This document shows positions 47,427 through 55,982 of a DNA stretch of 64,000 nt, piece after piece. The notes beneath the pieces are model-generated. The model was not told the origin of the DNA. It ran no database searches and saw only the letters and a list, made by a program, of their open reading frames with translations. The DNA comes from JAAYZX01 sp040770645. GTDB taxonomy: Bacteria > Actinomycetota > Thermoleophilia > RBG-16-64-13. Numbering within the stretch: position 1 is the first letter of the stretch; each line of letters begins with the position of its first letter. Made by a program: the position numbers and the translations under genes. The DNA lies in assembly GCA_040770645.1 (NCBI GenBank), contig JAXGIS010000011.1:5712-69711 (forward strand), read 5' to 3'.

Positions 47427-47455
47427 AGTGTACGAGCTTCCTAGCGGCTTTGCAA
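47427..47455 (-). promoter_or_regulatory. Promoter of the XRE / RING-CPBP operon
   Basis: On the minus strand TTGCAA (47455-47450) and TACACT (47432-47427) are separated by 17 bases. The start would be about 42 bases before ATG 47377. Confidence 0.65.
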
Positions 47456-47558
47456 ACGGAGAGCATGATAGTCGAGTAGACTTGCCTGGTGCTTCGCATA
47501 ACGTGGCGCGTGTCGAGTTGCGGGCCGGCTGGGGCCCACCGTGGAAGGAGGCGTAGCC

Positions 47559-48802
47559 GTGAGGCAGCGGATTCTGTACATCGACCCATGGGCAGGTGTC
47601 GCTGGAGACATGCTGATCGCTGCGCTGCTGGACCTAGATCAAGAGGTGGATCTGGAGGCGGTTCTGAGGGGGACGGTGGGCCGGCTGGCCGTGGGTGAGG
47701 TGGGTCTTGAAGTAGAACGAGTCCGCTCGAGGGGCATCGCAGCTACGCGCCTGCAGGTGGTTGAGCCCGATGACGGTGTCACGCGGGGCCCGGCCGAGGC
47801 GCAGCGCGTGGTGGCTGAAGCCGATCTGCCCAGCGTGGTGGCCGAACGCTCCATAGCCGCTCTGCAGCGGCTGGCCCGGTGGAGGCCGCGGCGCACGATG
47901 TGCCCGTGGAAGAAGTGCACTTCCATGAGTTGGGGGCGGTCGACACGCTGGTGGACGTGGTGGGAGGCTTCGCGCTGTGGCACGCGTTGGGCTGCCCGCG
48001 TGTGGTGTGCGGCCCCCTGCCGCTGGGGGCCGGGCAGGCGCAGACGGCGCACGGGTTGGTGGGAGTGCCGGCGCCGGCGACCGTGGGGCTGTGTAGGGGG
48101 GTGCCGGTGCGGGCGGGAGCGGAGCCCAAGGAGGTGACTACTCCCACCGGCGCGCTCATGGCCACGGAACTGGCCGATGCTTGGGGGCCCTGGCCGGCGA
48201 TGAGGTTGCGGGGTGTTGGTTACGGAGCCGGCTGGATGGAGCTGGAACACACGCCCAACGTGGTGCGGGTGGCCTTGGGGGACGCGGTTGCCCCGACCCT
48301 GGACCGCGGCACATGTGACCCGCAGGGCGAGCGCGCGCACGACGCGGAAATGTGGCCCGAAGTGGAGGGGTTGGTACTGCTGGAGACGGTGGTGGATGAT
48401 TGCTCGGGCGAGCAACTGGCATACGCGCACCGCTTGCTGATGGAGGCGGGGGCCCTCGATGCCTGGTTGCGGCCGGTGATCATGAAAAAAGGCCGGCCGG
48501 GTACCGAGGTTTGTGTGCTGGCGGGGCCGGAAGAGGAAGAGGCATTGGTCAAGATCTTGGGGCGGGAAACAGGGACGCTGGGGGTGCGGCGGCGCTGGGT
48601 GGAGCGGTGGCGCTTGGAGAGGTCGTTCTTGGAGGTGAAGGTGGAAGGGCGGCCGGTGCGGGTGAAGGTGGGATGGTGGCAGGGGGAACCCGTCACCCTG
48701 GCGGCCGAGTACGAAGACGCGGCGGCGGTGGCGTCTGAGCTGGGCCGCTCTTTGCAGTACGTCATGAGTACGGCCGTCGCAGCCGCTCGCTCCCTTCTAT
48801 AA
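47559..48802 (+). CDS. larC: LarC-family nickel insertion protein (frameshifted as read)
   Basis: LarC inserts nickel into the pyridinium bisthiocarboxylate precursor to form the nickel-pincer cofactor. The N-terminal LYIDPWAGVAGDMLIAALLDL and the central VHFHELGAVDTLVDVVG, TPTGALM and VVDDCSGEQLAYA segments are clear. The C-terminal LRPVIMKKGRPGT and TLGVRR parts are also seen. One break near 47875 fits a missing base. GTG 47559 has AAGGAGG 7 bases upstream. LarB and LarE are not nearby; instead the gene leads the acetyl-CoA synthase operon, which contains a nickel enzyme. Confidence 0.88.
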
Positions 48803-48803
48803 T
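48798..48803 (+). promoter_or_regulatory. -10 element upstream of fhs
   Basis: A perfect TATAAT overlaps the larC stop codon, 60 bases before the fhs start. No good -35 is visible, so internal transcription from here is possible but unproven. Confidence 0.35.
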
Positions 48804-48863
48804 GGCTTGGGCGAGGATGATGGTGCAAGGCCGTTACGGCACCATAGCGGAGGAGGCCTTCGC

Positions 48864-50527
48864 ATGAAGTCCGATCTCGAGATTGCTCAGGAAGCGACGT
48901 TACAACCCGTCCGTGAGATAGCGGCTTTGTTGGGTTTGGAACGTGATGAGATCGAGCTGTACGGTGACTACAAGGCCAAGATCAAGCTGAGCGTGCTGGA
49001 TACGCGTGCCGGTCGGCCGCGCGGGAAGCTGGTGCTCTGTACCGCGCTTACCCCGACACGGGCCGGCGAGGGCAAGACTACCGTAAACATCGGTCTGTCC
49101 ATGGGGCTCGCCCGGCTGGGCAAGAAGGCCGTGACGACCCTGCGCGAACCGTCACTGGGGCCGTCGTTTGGCATCAAGGGCGGAGCCGCCGGGGTGGTTA
49201 CTCCCAGGTGGTGCCCATGGAGGAGATCAATCTGCACTTCACGGGCGATATGCACGCCGTCACGGCTGCTCATAACCTGTGCGCCGCCATTGTCGACAAC
49301 CATATGTTCCAGGGCAACGAACTGGAGATAGACCCCGACGCCATTTACTGGCCCCGGGTTATGGACATGAATGATCGGGCGCTGCGCAACGTCACCGTGG
49401 GCCAGCGGGGCGAGGGGGTGGAGCGGCAGACCCGCTTCGACATCACCGCTGCCTCCGAGGTCATGGCCATCCTTTGCCTGGCCACCAACCCCCGGGATAT
49501 GCGGGAGCGGTTGGGCCGTATCCTTATCGGGTGGAGCCGACGCGGTCGACCGGTCACCAGCTCCGATATAAAGGTAGCGGGAGCCATGGCGGCACTGCTG
49601 AAGGATGCCATCAAGCCGAATCTGGTACAGACAATCGAGAACACGCCGGCCATCATCCACGGCGGCCCCTTCGCCAACATTGCCCACGGGTGCAATTCGG
49701 TGCAGGCCACCAAGATCGGCCTCATGCTGGCGGACTACTGCGTGACCGAGGCCGGTTTCGGGGCGGATCTGGGTGCCGAGAAGTTCTTCGACATCAAATG
49801 TCGTTACGCAGGCCTGAAGCCGGACTGCGTGGTGATGGTGGCGACGGTGCGCGCGCTCAAACTACACGGTGGGGTACCGCTGGAGCACTTGAGTGAGCCG
49901 TATGCCGCGGGCATGGCCGCCGGCTTGGACAACCTGCGCAAACACTGCGAGAACATGGCGCTCTTCGGCGTGCCCGTGGTGGTGGCCATCAACGTGTTCT
50001 CAGAGGACAGTGAGGAGGAGCTCGCTTTGCTCACGCGCGAGGTGGCGGCGATGGGACTGAGCGCGGTGCGGTGTCGGGTATGGGCAGAGGGCGGAGCCGG
50101 CGCCACTGATCTGGCAGCCGAAGTGATCCGTGCCTGCGCCTCGGCCGATGGTGCCCGTTTCCGCCTGCTCTACGAGGACGATCTAGGTTTGAAAGAGAAG
50201 ATCGAGACGATCGCCACCCGCATCTACGGGGCCGATGGCGTGGACTTCTACGCGCGGGCCGAGCGGGCCCTGGAGCGCTTCACGGCGGCGGGCTATGGTC
50301 GTCTCCCGGTGTGCATGGCCAAGACTCAGGCCTCGCTCTCCGACGACAGTTCGTTGCTGGGTCGGCCGCGTGGCTGGCGGCTGCTGGTGCGGGAAGCCCG
50401 TTTGTCGGCCGGGGCGGGAATGGTGGTTCCGGTCTGTGGTAAGATGATGACCATGCCCGGTTTGCCCAAATACCCGGCTGCCGAGCGTATCGACTTGGTC
50501 GACGGCGAGATTATCGGCCTCTCCTAG
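48864..50527 (+). CDS. fhs: Formate-tetrahydrofolate ligase (frameshifted as read)
   Basis: Fhs joins formate to tetrahydrofolate with ATP, the entry to the methyl branch of the Wood-Ljungdahl pathway. The start SDLEIAQEATLQPV, the P-loop TPTRAGEGKTT, REPSLGPSFGIKGGAAG, HFTGDMHAVTAAHN and the C-terminal KMMTMPGLPKYPAAE all match the family. One break near 49200 (expected GGYSQVVPMEE) fits a missing base in a G/C run. ATG 48864 follows a GGAGGAGG site. Length is about 555 residues. Confidence 0.95.
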
Positions 50528-52537
50528 ATGGATACTCCAGCAGCCGGTGTGCCCAATTCCTTGTCCATGTCCACGCCTCCCACAGCTTCCCACACCCTGA
50601 TCTTCCAGCCCGGTGACCGCTGCGTGGAGGGTGTAGCCCACGGGACCAGCATCATGCGCGCGGCCATTGAGGCGGGGTTGGATATGGTAGCCCCCTGCGG
50701 GGGCACGGGATCCTGCGGGCGATGTCGCGTACGCATCATATCCGGGGACATCGAGTGTGATCCTTCCCCTGCCCTGACGGCCGAGGAGTGGTCCCAGGGG
50801 TGGCGTCTCGCCTGCAAATGCCATGTCATTTCCAACGTGGAGTGCGAAATCCCCGATTCATCCCGCTTGGCGGAATCGCGGGTGCGGGACACGCTGGCGT
50901 CCGGGGAAGGCCACGCGCTCATGGTGTCCAAACGTGTGGAGGATCTACTGGGTCGCAGACCCGTGGTGCCCGTGGTCAAGGTCTTCAGCATGCAACTGGA
51001 GCCGCCTTCGGCGCATGACAACCTCAACGACCTGGCTCGTTTCCGCAAGGGCTTGAGTGACCAATTCGGCCTGACCAACGTCTCGGTTGACTCCATCTGG
51101 ATCCGGAACATGCCTGCGGTGCTGCGCCAGGAGGGCTGGTTGGTGACCGCCACGGTGGTCAATACTCCGTACGGCTACAAGGTCATCAATCTGGAGTCGG
51201 GCGCGAGATCTGACGAAGCCTATGCCGTGGCTCTCGACGTCGGCACTACCACTATTTGGGGGCAGTTGCTGGATCTCAACCGCCAAGTGGTACTGGCCGA
51301 GGCTTCGGCATACAGCCATCAGATCCGCTACGGTGAAGACGTGATCAGCCGGGTGATCTACTCGCAGGGCCCCGGCCGGCGTGAAGCGCTGCAACAGGCG
51401 GTGGTGGACACCATCAACGACGTTCTCGACCAACTGGTGGAGAACACGGGCGTGGATCGCGGCAGTATCAGCCACATCATGGCGGCGGGCAACACTACCA
51501 TGACCTGTCTGCTCGTGGGTATCGACCCCAAATACCTGCGACTCCAACCCTACGTACCACCTGCCGACTTCATTCCTCCGGTACGTGCCGTCAATCTGGG
51601 CGACGGTATCCACGTAGGACGGCATGTGCATGTGTACACCTTCCCCACGGTGGCCAGCTACGTGGGTGGCGACATCGTGTCCGGAGTGGTGGGCGCGGGG
51701 CTGACCGAGACGGAGAAGATCACTCTGTACCTGGATATCGGCACCAACGGCGAGGCCGTGGTGGGAAATCGGGAGTGGCTGATCGCGGCCTCCTGCTCGG
51801 CGGGTCCGGCATTCGAAGGCGGAGGTCTGCGCCACGGCATGCGGGCCTCTCCTGGAGCCATTGAAGCCGTTCGCATAGATCCGCTGACTTTTGAACCGGC
51901 CATTCTCACCGTGGGGGACCGGGCTCCGCTCGGCATTTGCGGGTCGGGCATCATCGATGCCGTGGCCGAGTTGCTCAAAGCCGGAGTCATAGGGCAGAAC
52001 GGGCGCTTCAACCCGGATGTGGCCAGTCCCCGCGTGCGGCATCCCGAGGGCGCAGCCGAGTATGTCCTGGTGGAGGCTCAGTATTCCGGCACCGGATCCG
52101 ATATCGTGGTGAGTGAGACCGACATAGACAACGTGATCCGCGCCAAGGCCGCCATGTTCGCGGGCGTGCAGACGTTGTTGGAGAGCGTCATGCTCAGTTG
52201 GAACGACTTGGAGCAGATCATGATTGCCGGCGGCTTCGGGCACTACTTGCGTTTGGAGCAGGCCATGGCTCTCGGTCTCTTTCCCGAGTTGCCCCACGAC
52301 CGGTTCCTGTTCGTGGGCAACGGCTCGCTACTGGGAGCGGCGCTGGGCTCTTTCTCCATCGACATGCTGAAGACCGCCCACAATGTGGCGCTGATGATGA
52401 CCAATGTGGAGTTGAGCGACAACCAGCGCTTTGTTGATAATTACATGGCGGCCAACTTCCTCCCGCACACCGACATGAGCCTCTTCCCAACGATGGAGCG
52501 GAGACTCTCCGGCTCGGCGGGCCGGGAGAAGGTGTGA
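50528..52537 (+). CDS. acsV: Reductive activator of corrinoid Fe-S protein (ferredoxin-ASKHA ATPase, AcsV/RACo)
   Basis: RACo uses ATP to reduce inactive Co(II) corrinoid protein back to Co(I). A 2Fe-2S ferredoxin domain comes first (APCGGTGSCGRCRV, C-x5-C-x2-C, then ACKC), followed by a linker and the ASKHA ATPase (VALDVGTTTIWGQLLDL phosphate 1, MAAGNTTM, LDIGTNGEAVV phosphate 2, GICGSGIID, and the late MIAGGFG adenosine motif). The 669-residue frame is intact. It starts directly after the fhs stop, and its own stop overlaps cooC, so it is part of the coupled operon. Confidence 0.93.
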   Translation: MDTPAAGVPNSLSMSTPPTASHTLIFQPGDRCVEGVAHGTSIMRAAIEAGLDMVAPCGGTGSCGRCRVRIISGDIECDPSPALTAEEWSQGWRLACKCHVISNVECEIPDSSRLAESRVRDTLASGEGHALMVSKRVEDLLGRRPVVPVVKVFSMQLEPPSAHDNLNDLARFRKGLSDQFGLTNVSVDSIWIRNMPAVLRQEGWLVTATVVNTPYGYKVINLESGARSDEAYAVALDVGTTTIWGQLLDLNRQVVLAEASAYSHQIRYGEDVISRVIYSQGPGRREALQQAVVDTINDVLDQLVENTGVDRGSISHIMAAGNTTMTCLLVGIDPKYLRLQPYVPPADFIPPVRAVNLGDGIHVGRHVHVYTFPTVASYVGGDIVSGVVGAGLTETEKITLYLDIGTNGEAVVGNREWLIAASCSAGPAFEGGGLRHGMRASPGAIEAVRIDPLTFEPAILTVGDRAPLGICGSGIIDAVAELLKAGVIGQNGRFNPDVASPRVRHPEGAAEYVLVEAQYSGTGSDIVVSETDIDNVIRAKAAMFAGVQTLLESVMLSWNDLEQIMIAGGFGHYLRLEQAMALGLFPELPHDRFLFVGNGSLLGAALGSFSIDMLKTAHNVALMMTNVELSDNQRFVDNYMAANFLPHTDMSLFPTMERRLSGSAGREKV

Positions 52538-53326
52538 CGCGGTACCGACCACCGCATGGGGGTCTGGTAGCGGTGGCGGGGAAGGGCGGCACCGGGAAGA
52601 CTACCTTCAGCTCCCTTCTCATCCGCTACCTGGTGGAACAGGGCGAGACGCCGGTGTTGGCCGTTGATGCCGACCCTAACGCCAATCTGGGCGAGTTGCT
52701 GGGTCTCCGCCCCTCGGTGTCGGTGGGGTGCTGCGCGAGAAGAGTTTCGCCGGTGAAGCCGCGCTGCGCGATATTCCCCCGGTTGGGACAAACGGACCTG
52801 GACGAGTACCGCATGCACCAGGCGGTGGCCGAAGGACCGGGCTTGATGTGTTGGAGATGGGACGGCCCGAGGGCCCGGTTGCTACTGCTTCGCCAACAGC
52901 CTGCTGCGGGAGCACGTGAACACGCTGGCCGGCTCGTACCGGTGGGTGGTCATGGACAACGAGGCCGGTTTGAGCACCTCAACCGGCATGTCTGCCGTCG
53001 GGCGGACGTGATGTTCCTACTTCCGATCCTTCACCGCGGGGATTGCGCACCGCCGAGCGCATCCGCGAGTTAATCCGGGAACTGAAGTTGGATGTGGGCC
53101 AGGTGGTGTTGGTGATGAACGGGTTGCGGCCGGGGGCGGGGAAGCCGGCTGGGATCACACGGCCTTTCACTTCCTGCCTTGGGATGACGAGGTGATGTCG
53201 GCCGACGCGGAGGGGCGGTCGGTCTTCTCGCTGGCCGCCGACAACGCCATGCTGCTGGCCGTGGGTCGCTTGGTGGATGACTACGTCGTGGGTGTGGCTC
53301 AAGAAAGGGGTCGCTGTGCACGCTGA
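52534..53326 (+). CDS. cooC: CooC/AcsF-type nickel maturation ATPase (frameshifted as read)
   Basis: This ParA/MinD-like ATPase helps insert nickel into CODH or acetyl-CoA synthase. The P-loop VAGKGGTGKTT and the VDADPNANLGELLG segment are typical. The rest is spread over three frames with breaks near 52725, 52870, 53010 and 53150. Recognisable parts are CYCFANSLLREH, the WVVMDNEAGLEH motif with its switch Asp, and RIRELIRELKLDVGQVVLVMNGL. It ends in LPWDDEVMSADAEGRSVF. GTG 52534 overlaps the acsV stop. Length after correction is about 264 residues, as expected. Confidence 0.88.
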
Positions 53327-53954
53327 TGAGCAGTTCTTGGAGGGTCAGCTGCGCAAGTACCTCGACGGCCTGGCTTCGTCGTCTTCTACCCCCGGTGGCG
53401 GTAGTGCGGCGGCTTTGGCGGGTGCATTGGGTGCGGCCCTCGTCAGCATGGTGGCGGGGCTCACGCTCTCCTCGCCACGCTTTGAGGATGTGCATCCCCA
53501 GGCTAAGGCACTGCTGGAGAGAAGTGAGGCACTCCGCTTGGAGTTGCAGACTCTCACCCAGACGGACGCGCAGGCGTACGCATCGGTGTCACGAGCCATG
53601 AAGATGGCCAAGGAGCATCGAAGAAGAAAACAGGCGCGCACCGAGCAACTCCAGAAAGCCGCGAAGTGGGCCACAGAGGTTCCGATGCAGGTGGCACGAG
53701 GGGCGGAGAAGGTGGCACAGCTGGCCGTGGAGATTGCGGAGACGGGAATGTCAATGCGATAAGTGACGCGGGTGCGGCCGCTCTGTTGGCGGAGGCGGCG
53801 GTGAAGGGCGGCACAGCTGAACGTGGCCATAAATGCCGGGTTCCTGCACGACAAGGTTGCCGGGGCGGCCGCCCTCGCCGAAGTGGCAGATCTGGTGGCG
53901 CAGACGGTGGAGCGGCTGAGCGGGCGCTCGCGGCCACACGCGCGCATGGGCTAG
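53316..53954 (+). CDS. fchA: Methenyl-tetrahydrofolate cyclohydrolase, FTCD/FchA type (frameshifted as read)
   Basis: FchA hydrolyses 5,10-methenyl-THF and belongs to the formiminotransferase-cyclodeaminase fold. The STPGGGSAAALAGALGAALVSMVAGLT motif near residues 25-50 is diagnostic. The all-helical C-terminus reads AISDAGAAALLAEAAVKAAQLNVAIN after joining frames near 53745 and 53800. GTG 53316 overlaps the cooC stop by 11 bases. Having both FchA and a FolD is common in acetogens, where the two share the cyclohydrolase and dehydrogenase steps. Confidence 0.88.
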
Positions 53955-53970
53955 GGGCGCTGATCTGTGA

Positions 53971-54945
53971 GTGCGGGAGATCATAGACGGCAAGGCGGTG
54001 GCGGCGGAACTCCGGGAGGAGTTGGGGCGAGAGATTGCTCAGTGCCGGGAGCAGGTGTGGTGCCCGGTATTGCCACGTTGCTGGTGGGGGACGATTTTGG
54101 GGCCGCCATGTACCGCGACGCCGTGGACCGGCTCTGCTCCGGTCTGGGGCTGCACTTCCGCGCGGAGAATCTGCCCGCGACGGCGGGTATGGCGGAGGCG
54201 CTGGCGGCGCTGGATTCGCTCAATCGTGATCCTGCCGTCTCGGGGGTACTGGTTCTGCGGCCGTTGGCCGAGCAGGTGGACGAAGGCAGGTGGTGGAGAG
54301 GCTCGCTCCCATCAAGGATATCGATTGCCTCAACCCCAGCAACTTAGGAAGGCTGGTGGTGGGCGGGCGTGGCCTCCGGCCACGCCGGCCGCCTGCCTGG
54401 AACTGCTGGAGCGCCGACTGCGCGCCGAGGGCAGGGAGGAGGCGGCGGGTTTCGCTGGGGAAGAGGTGGTGGTGGTGGGCCGCTCGCCCTCGGTGGGGAG
54501 ACCGTTGGCGGCCATGTTGCTCAATCGCCACGCCACCGTGACCGTCTGCCACTCGTATACGGACAGGGCCGGTCTTCTCGCCGAGGTGACGCGGCGGGCG
54601 CGATATCTGGTGGTGGCGGTGGGAGTCCCGGGGTTCATTGGGCGGGACCAGGTGAGGCCGGGTGCCGTGGTCATCGACGTGGGCATCAACCAGGTGTTTG
54701 TCTGTGGCGCGTGTGGGGCGCACAATCGCTCGGCCGCCGGCGCCTGTGTAGGTTGCTCCGAGGACCTGGCGGAGGCCACACCGAAGATGGTGGGCGATGT
54801 GCGCTATGACGAGGTGGCAGAGGTGGCGGCGGCCATCACCCCCGTCCCCGGAGGCGTGGGCGCCGTCACCAACGTGATGCTGGCGCGTAACGCGGTGCGG
54901 GCGGCTCAGATGGCCGCCGATGGGGCGCGTATACAGGCGGGATGA
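53971..54945 (+). CDS. folD: FolD methylene-THF dehydrogenase/cyclohydrolase with a zinc-ribbon-like insert (frameshifted as read)
   Basis: FolD reduces methenyl-THF to methylene-THF with NAD(P)H and can also act as cyclohydrolase. The start is EIIDGKAVAAELREEL, then PGIATLLVGDDFGAAMYRDAV in another frame, KDIDCLNPSNLGRL, the nucleotide motif VVGRSPSVGRPLAAML and the terminal TPVPGGVGAVTNVML. Breaks fall near 54040, 54290 and 54370. Between VIDVGIN and MVGDV, where most FolD have about ten residues, this one carries an insert with two paired cysteines (CGACGAHN...CVGC), like a zinc ribbon. In the first motif, compared with the classical VGxxxAS.xYVRxK, the catalytic lysine region is not conserved by eye. 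Confidence 0.88.
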   Translation: MREIIDGKAVAAELREELGREIAQCREQVWCPVLPRCWWGTILGPPCTATPWTGSAPVWGCTSARRICPRRRVWRRRWRRWIRSIVILPSRGYWFCGRWPSRWTKAGGGEARSHQGYRLPQPQQLRKAGGGRAWPPATPAACLELLERRLRAEGREEAAGFAGEEVVVVGRSPSVGRPLAAMLLNRHATVTVCHSYTDRAGLLAEVTRRARYLVVAVGVPGFIGRDQVRPGAVVIDVGINQVFVCGACGAHNRSAAGACVGCSEDLAEATPKMVGDVRYDEVAEVAAAITPVPGGVGAVTNVMLARNAVRAAQMAADGARIQAG

Positions 54946-54984
54946 GCCACAGAATCATTCGGGCAAGAAGAGAGGAGGTTGGCG

Positions 54985-55927
54985 GTGGCGTTTGAGGCAG
55001 TAATGGAGACCGCCCGAGGCGGGGTGACGGAGTTGATGCTGGAGGGTCTGCGCCTCGGTGGCCAGATGGTGCTGCCGTTCCACCGCTTTGAGGGAGAACT
55101 CCCCAACCTGCCCAGGATCGGCTTTGAAGTCTGGGACGTTCCGCCCGCCGATTGGCCGCCTGCGCTGGCCCGCATTTACTCCGGCGTGTGGGATAACCCC
55201 ACTGCATGGGCCCGGTTTGTGGTGGAGGAATTGGGGCGGAGTTGGTCTATCTGCGGTTGATGAGTGCCGATCCCAACGGTCCGGCGCGGGCGGCGGGAGA
55301 AGCGGCGGCCATTGCGGCGGAAGTGGCTGAGCGGTTGATGTGCCGTTGGCGGTGCTCGGCCCGGGTGACCCGCAGGCGGATGCTGAGGTGGCCCAAGCCC
55401 TGGCTCCACTCCTGGGGGAGCGGCGTGCTCTGTTGGGATTGGCCGAGGAAGACAACTACCGGGCTGTGGGAGCGGCGGCTTTGGGTTACGGGCATGGGGT
55501 CATCGCGTCGTCTCCCATAGACGTGAACTTGGCCAAGCAGTTGAATGTCCTTCTCTCTCGACTGGGGTTGGAGGATAAGAACCTGCTGATGGATCCCACC
55601 ACCGGCGCTTTGGGGTACGGCCTTGAGTACTCCTACTCCGTGTTTGAGCGCACGCGGCTGGCGGCTTTGTCCCAGAACGACCAGAAGATGCAGTTCCCCA
55701 TTGTGGCTGCGGTGGGGGCGGAGACGTGGAAGGCCAAGGAGAGCCGCGCCGGGGAGGAGGACATGCCCGGCTTGGGTGACGTGGAGACACGGGGCATCCT
55801 GTGGGAAGCCGTCACCGGGCTGGCCCTGAGCTTGGCCGGCGCCGACCTTCTGGTGCTGCGCCATCCGCGCAGCGCGGAACTGCTGCGGGCGGCGTTTGCT
55901 GATCTTGGCGGGAGTGGAGGGGCCTGA
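54985..55927 (+). CDS. acsD: CODH/ACS corrinoid Fe-S protein small subunit (frameshifted as read)
   Basis: AcsD is the small, TIM-barrel subunit of the corrinoid iron-sulfur protein that carries the methyl group to acetyl-CoA synthase. The family pattern is clear: LPFHRFEGELPNLPRIGFEVWDV, AELVYLRLMSADPNG, LLGLAEEDNYRAV, SPIDVNLAKQLNVLL, DPTTGALGYGLEYSYSVFERTRLAAL and RGILWEAVTG. Breaks near 55225 and 55340 fit one missing base each. GTG 54985 has AGGAGG 6 bases upstream. Its usual partner acsC is not in the window. Confidence 0.92.
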
Positions 55928-55982
55928 GTCTGGACCAAAGTCGCGGACGGCCCCCGTGGAACCCGGTGAGGAGGATGTAGGC

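Noticed and set aside
54290..54541. Separate small gene inside folD
   Set aside because: It is only the middle frame segment of folD (KDIDCLNPSNLGRL) produced by indels on both sides.
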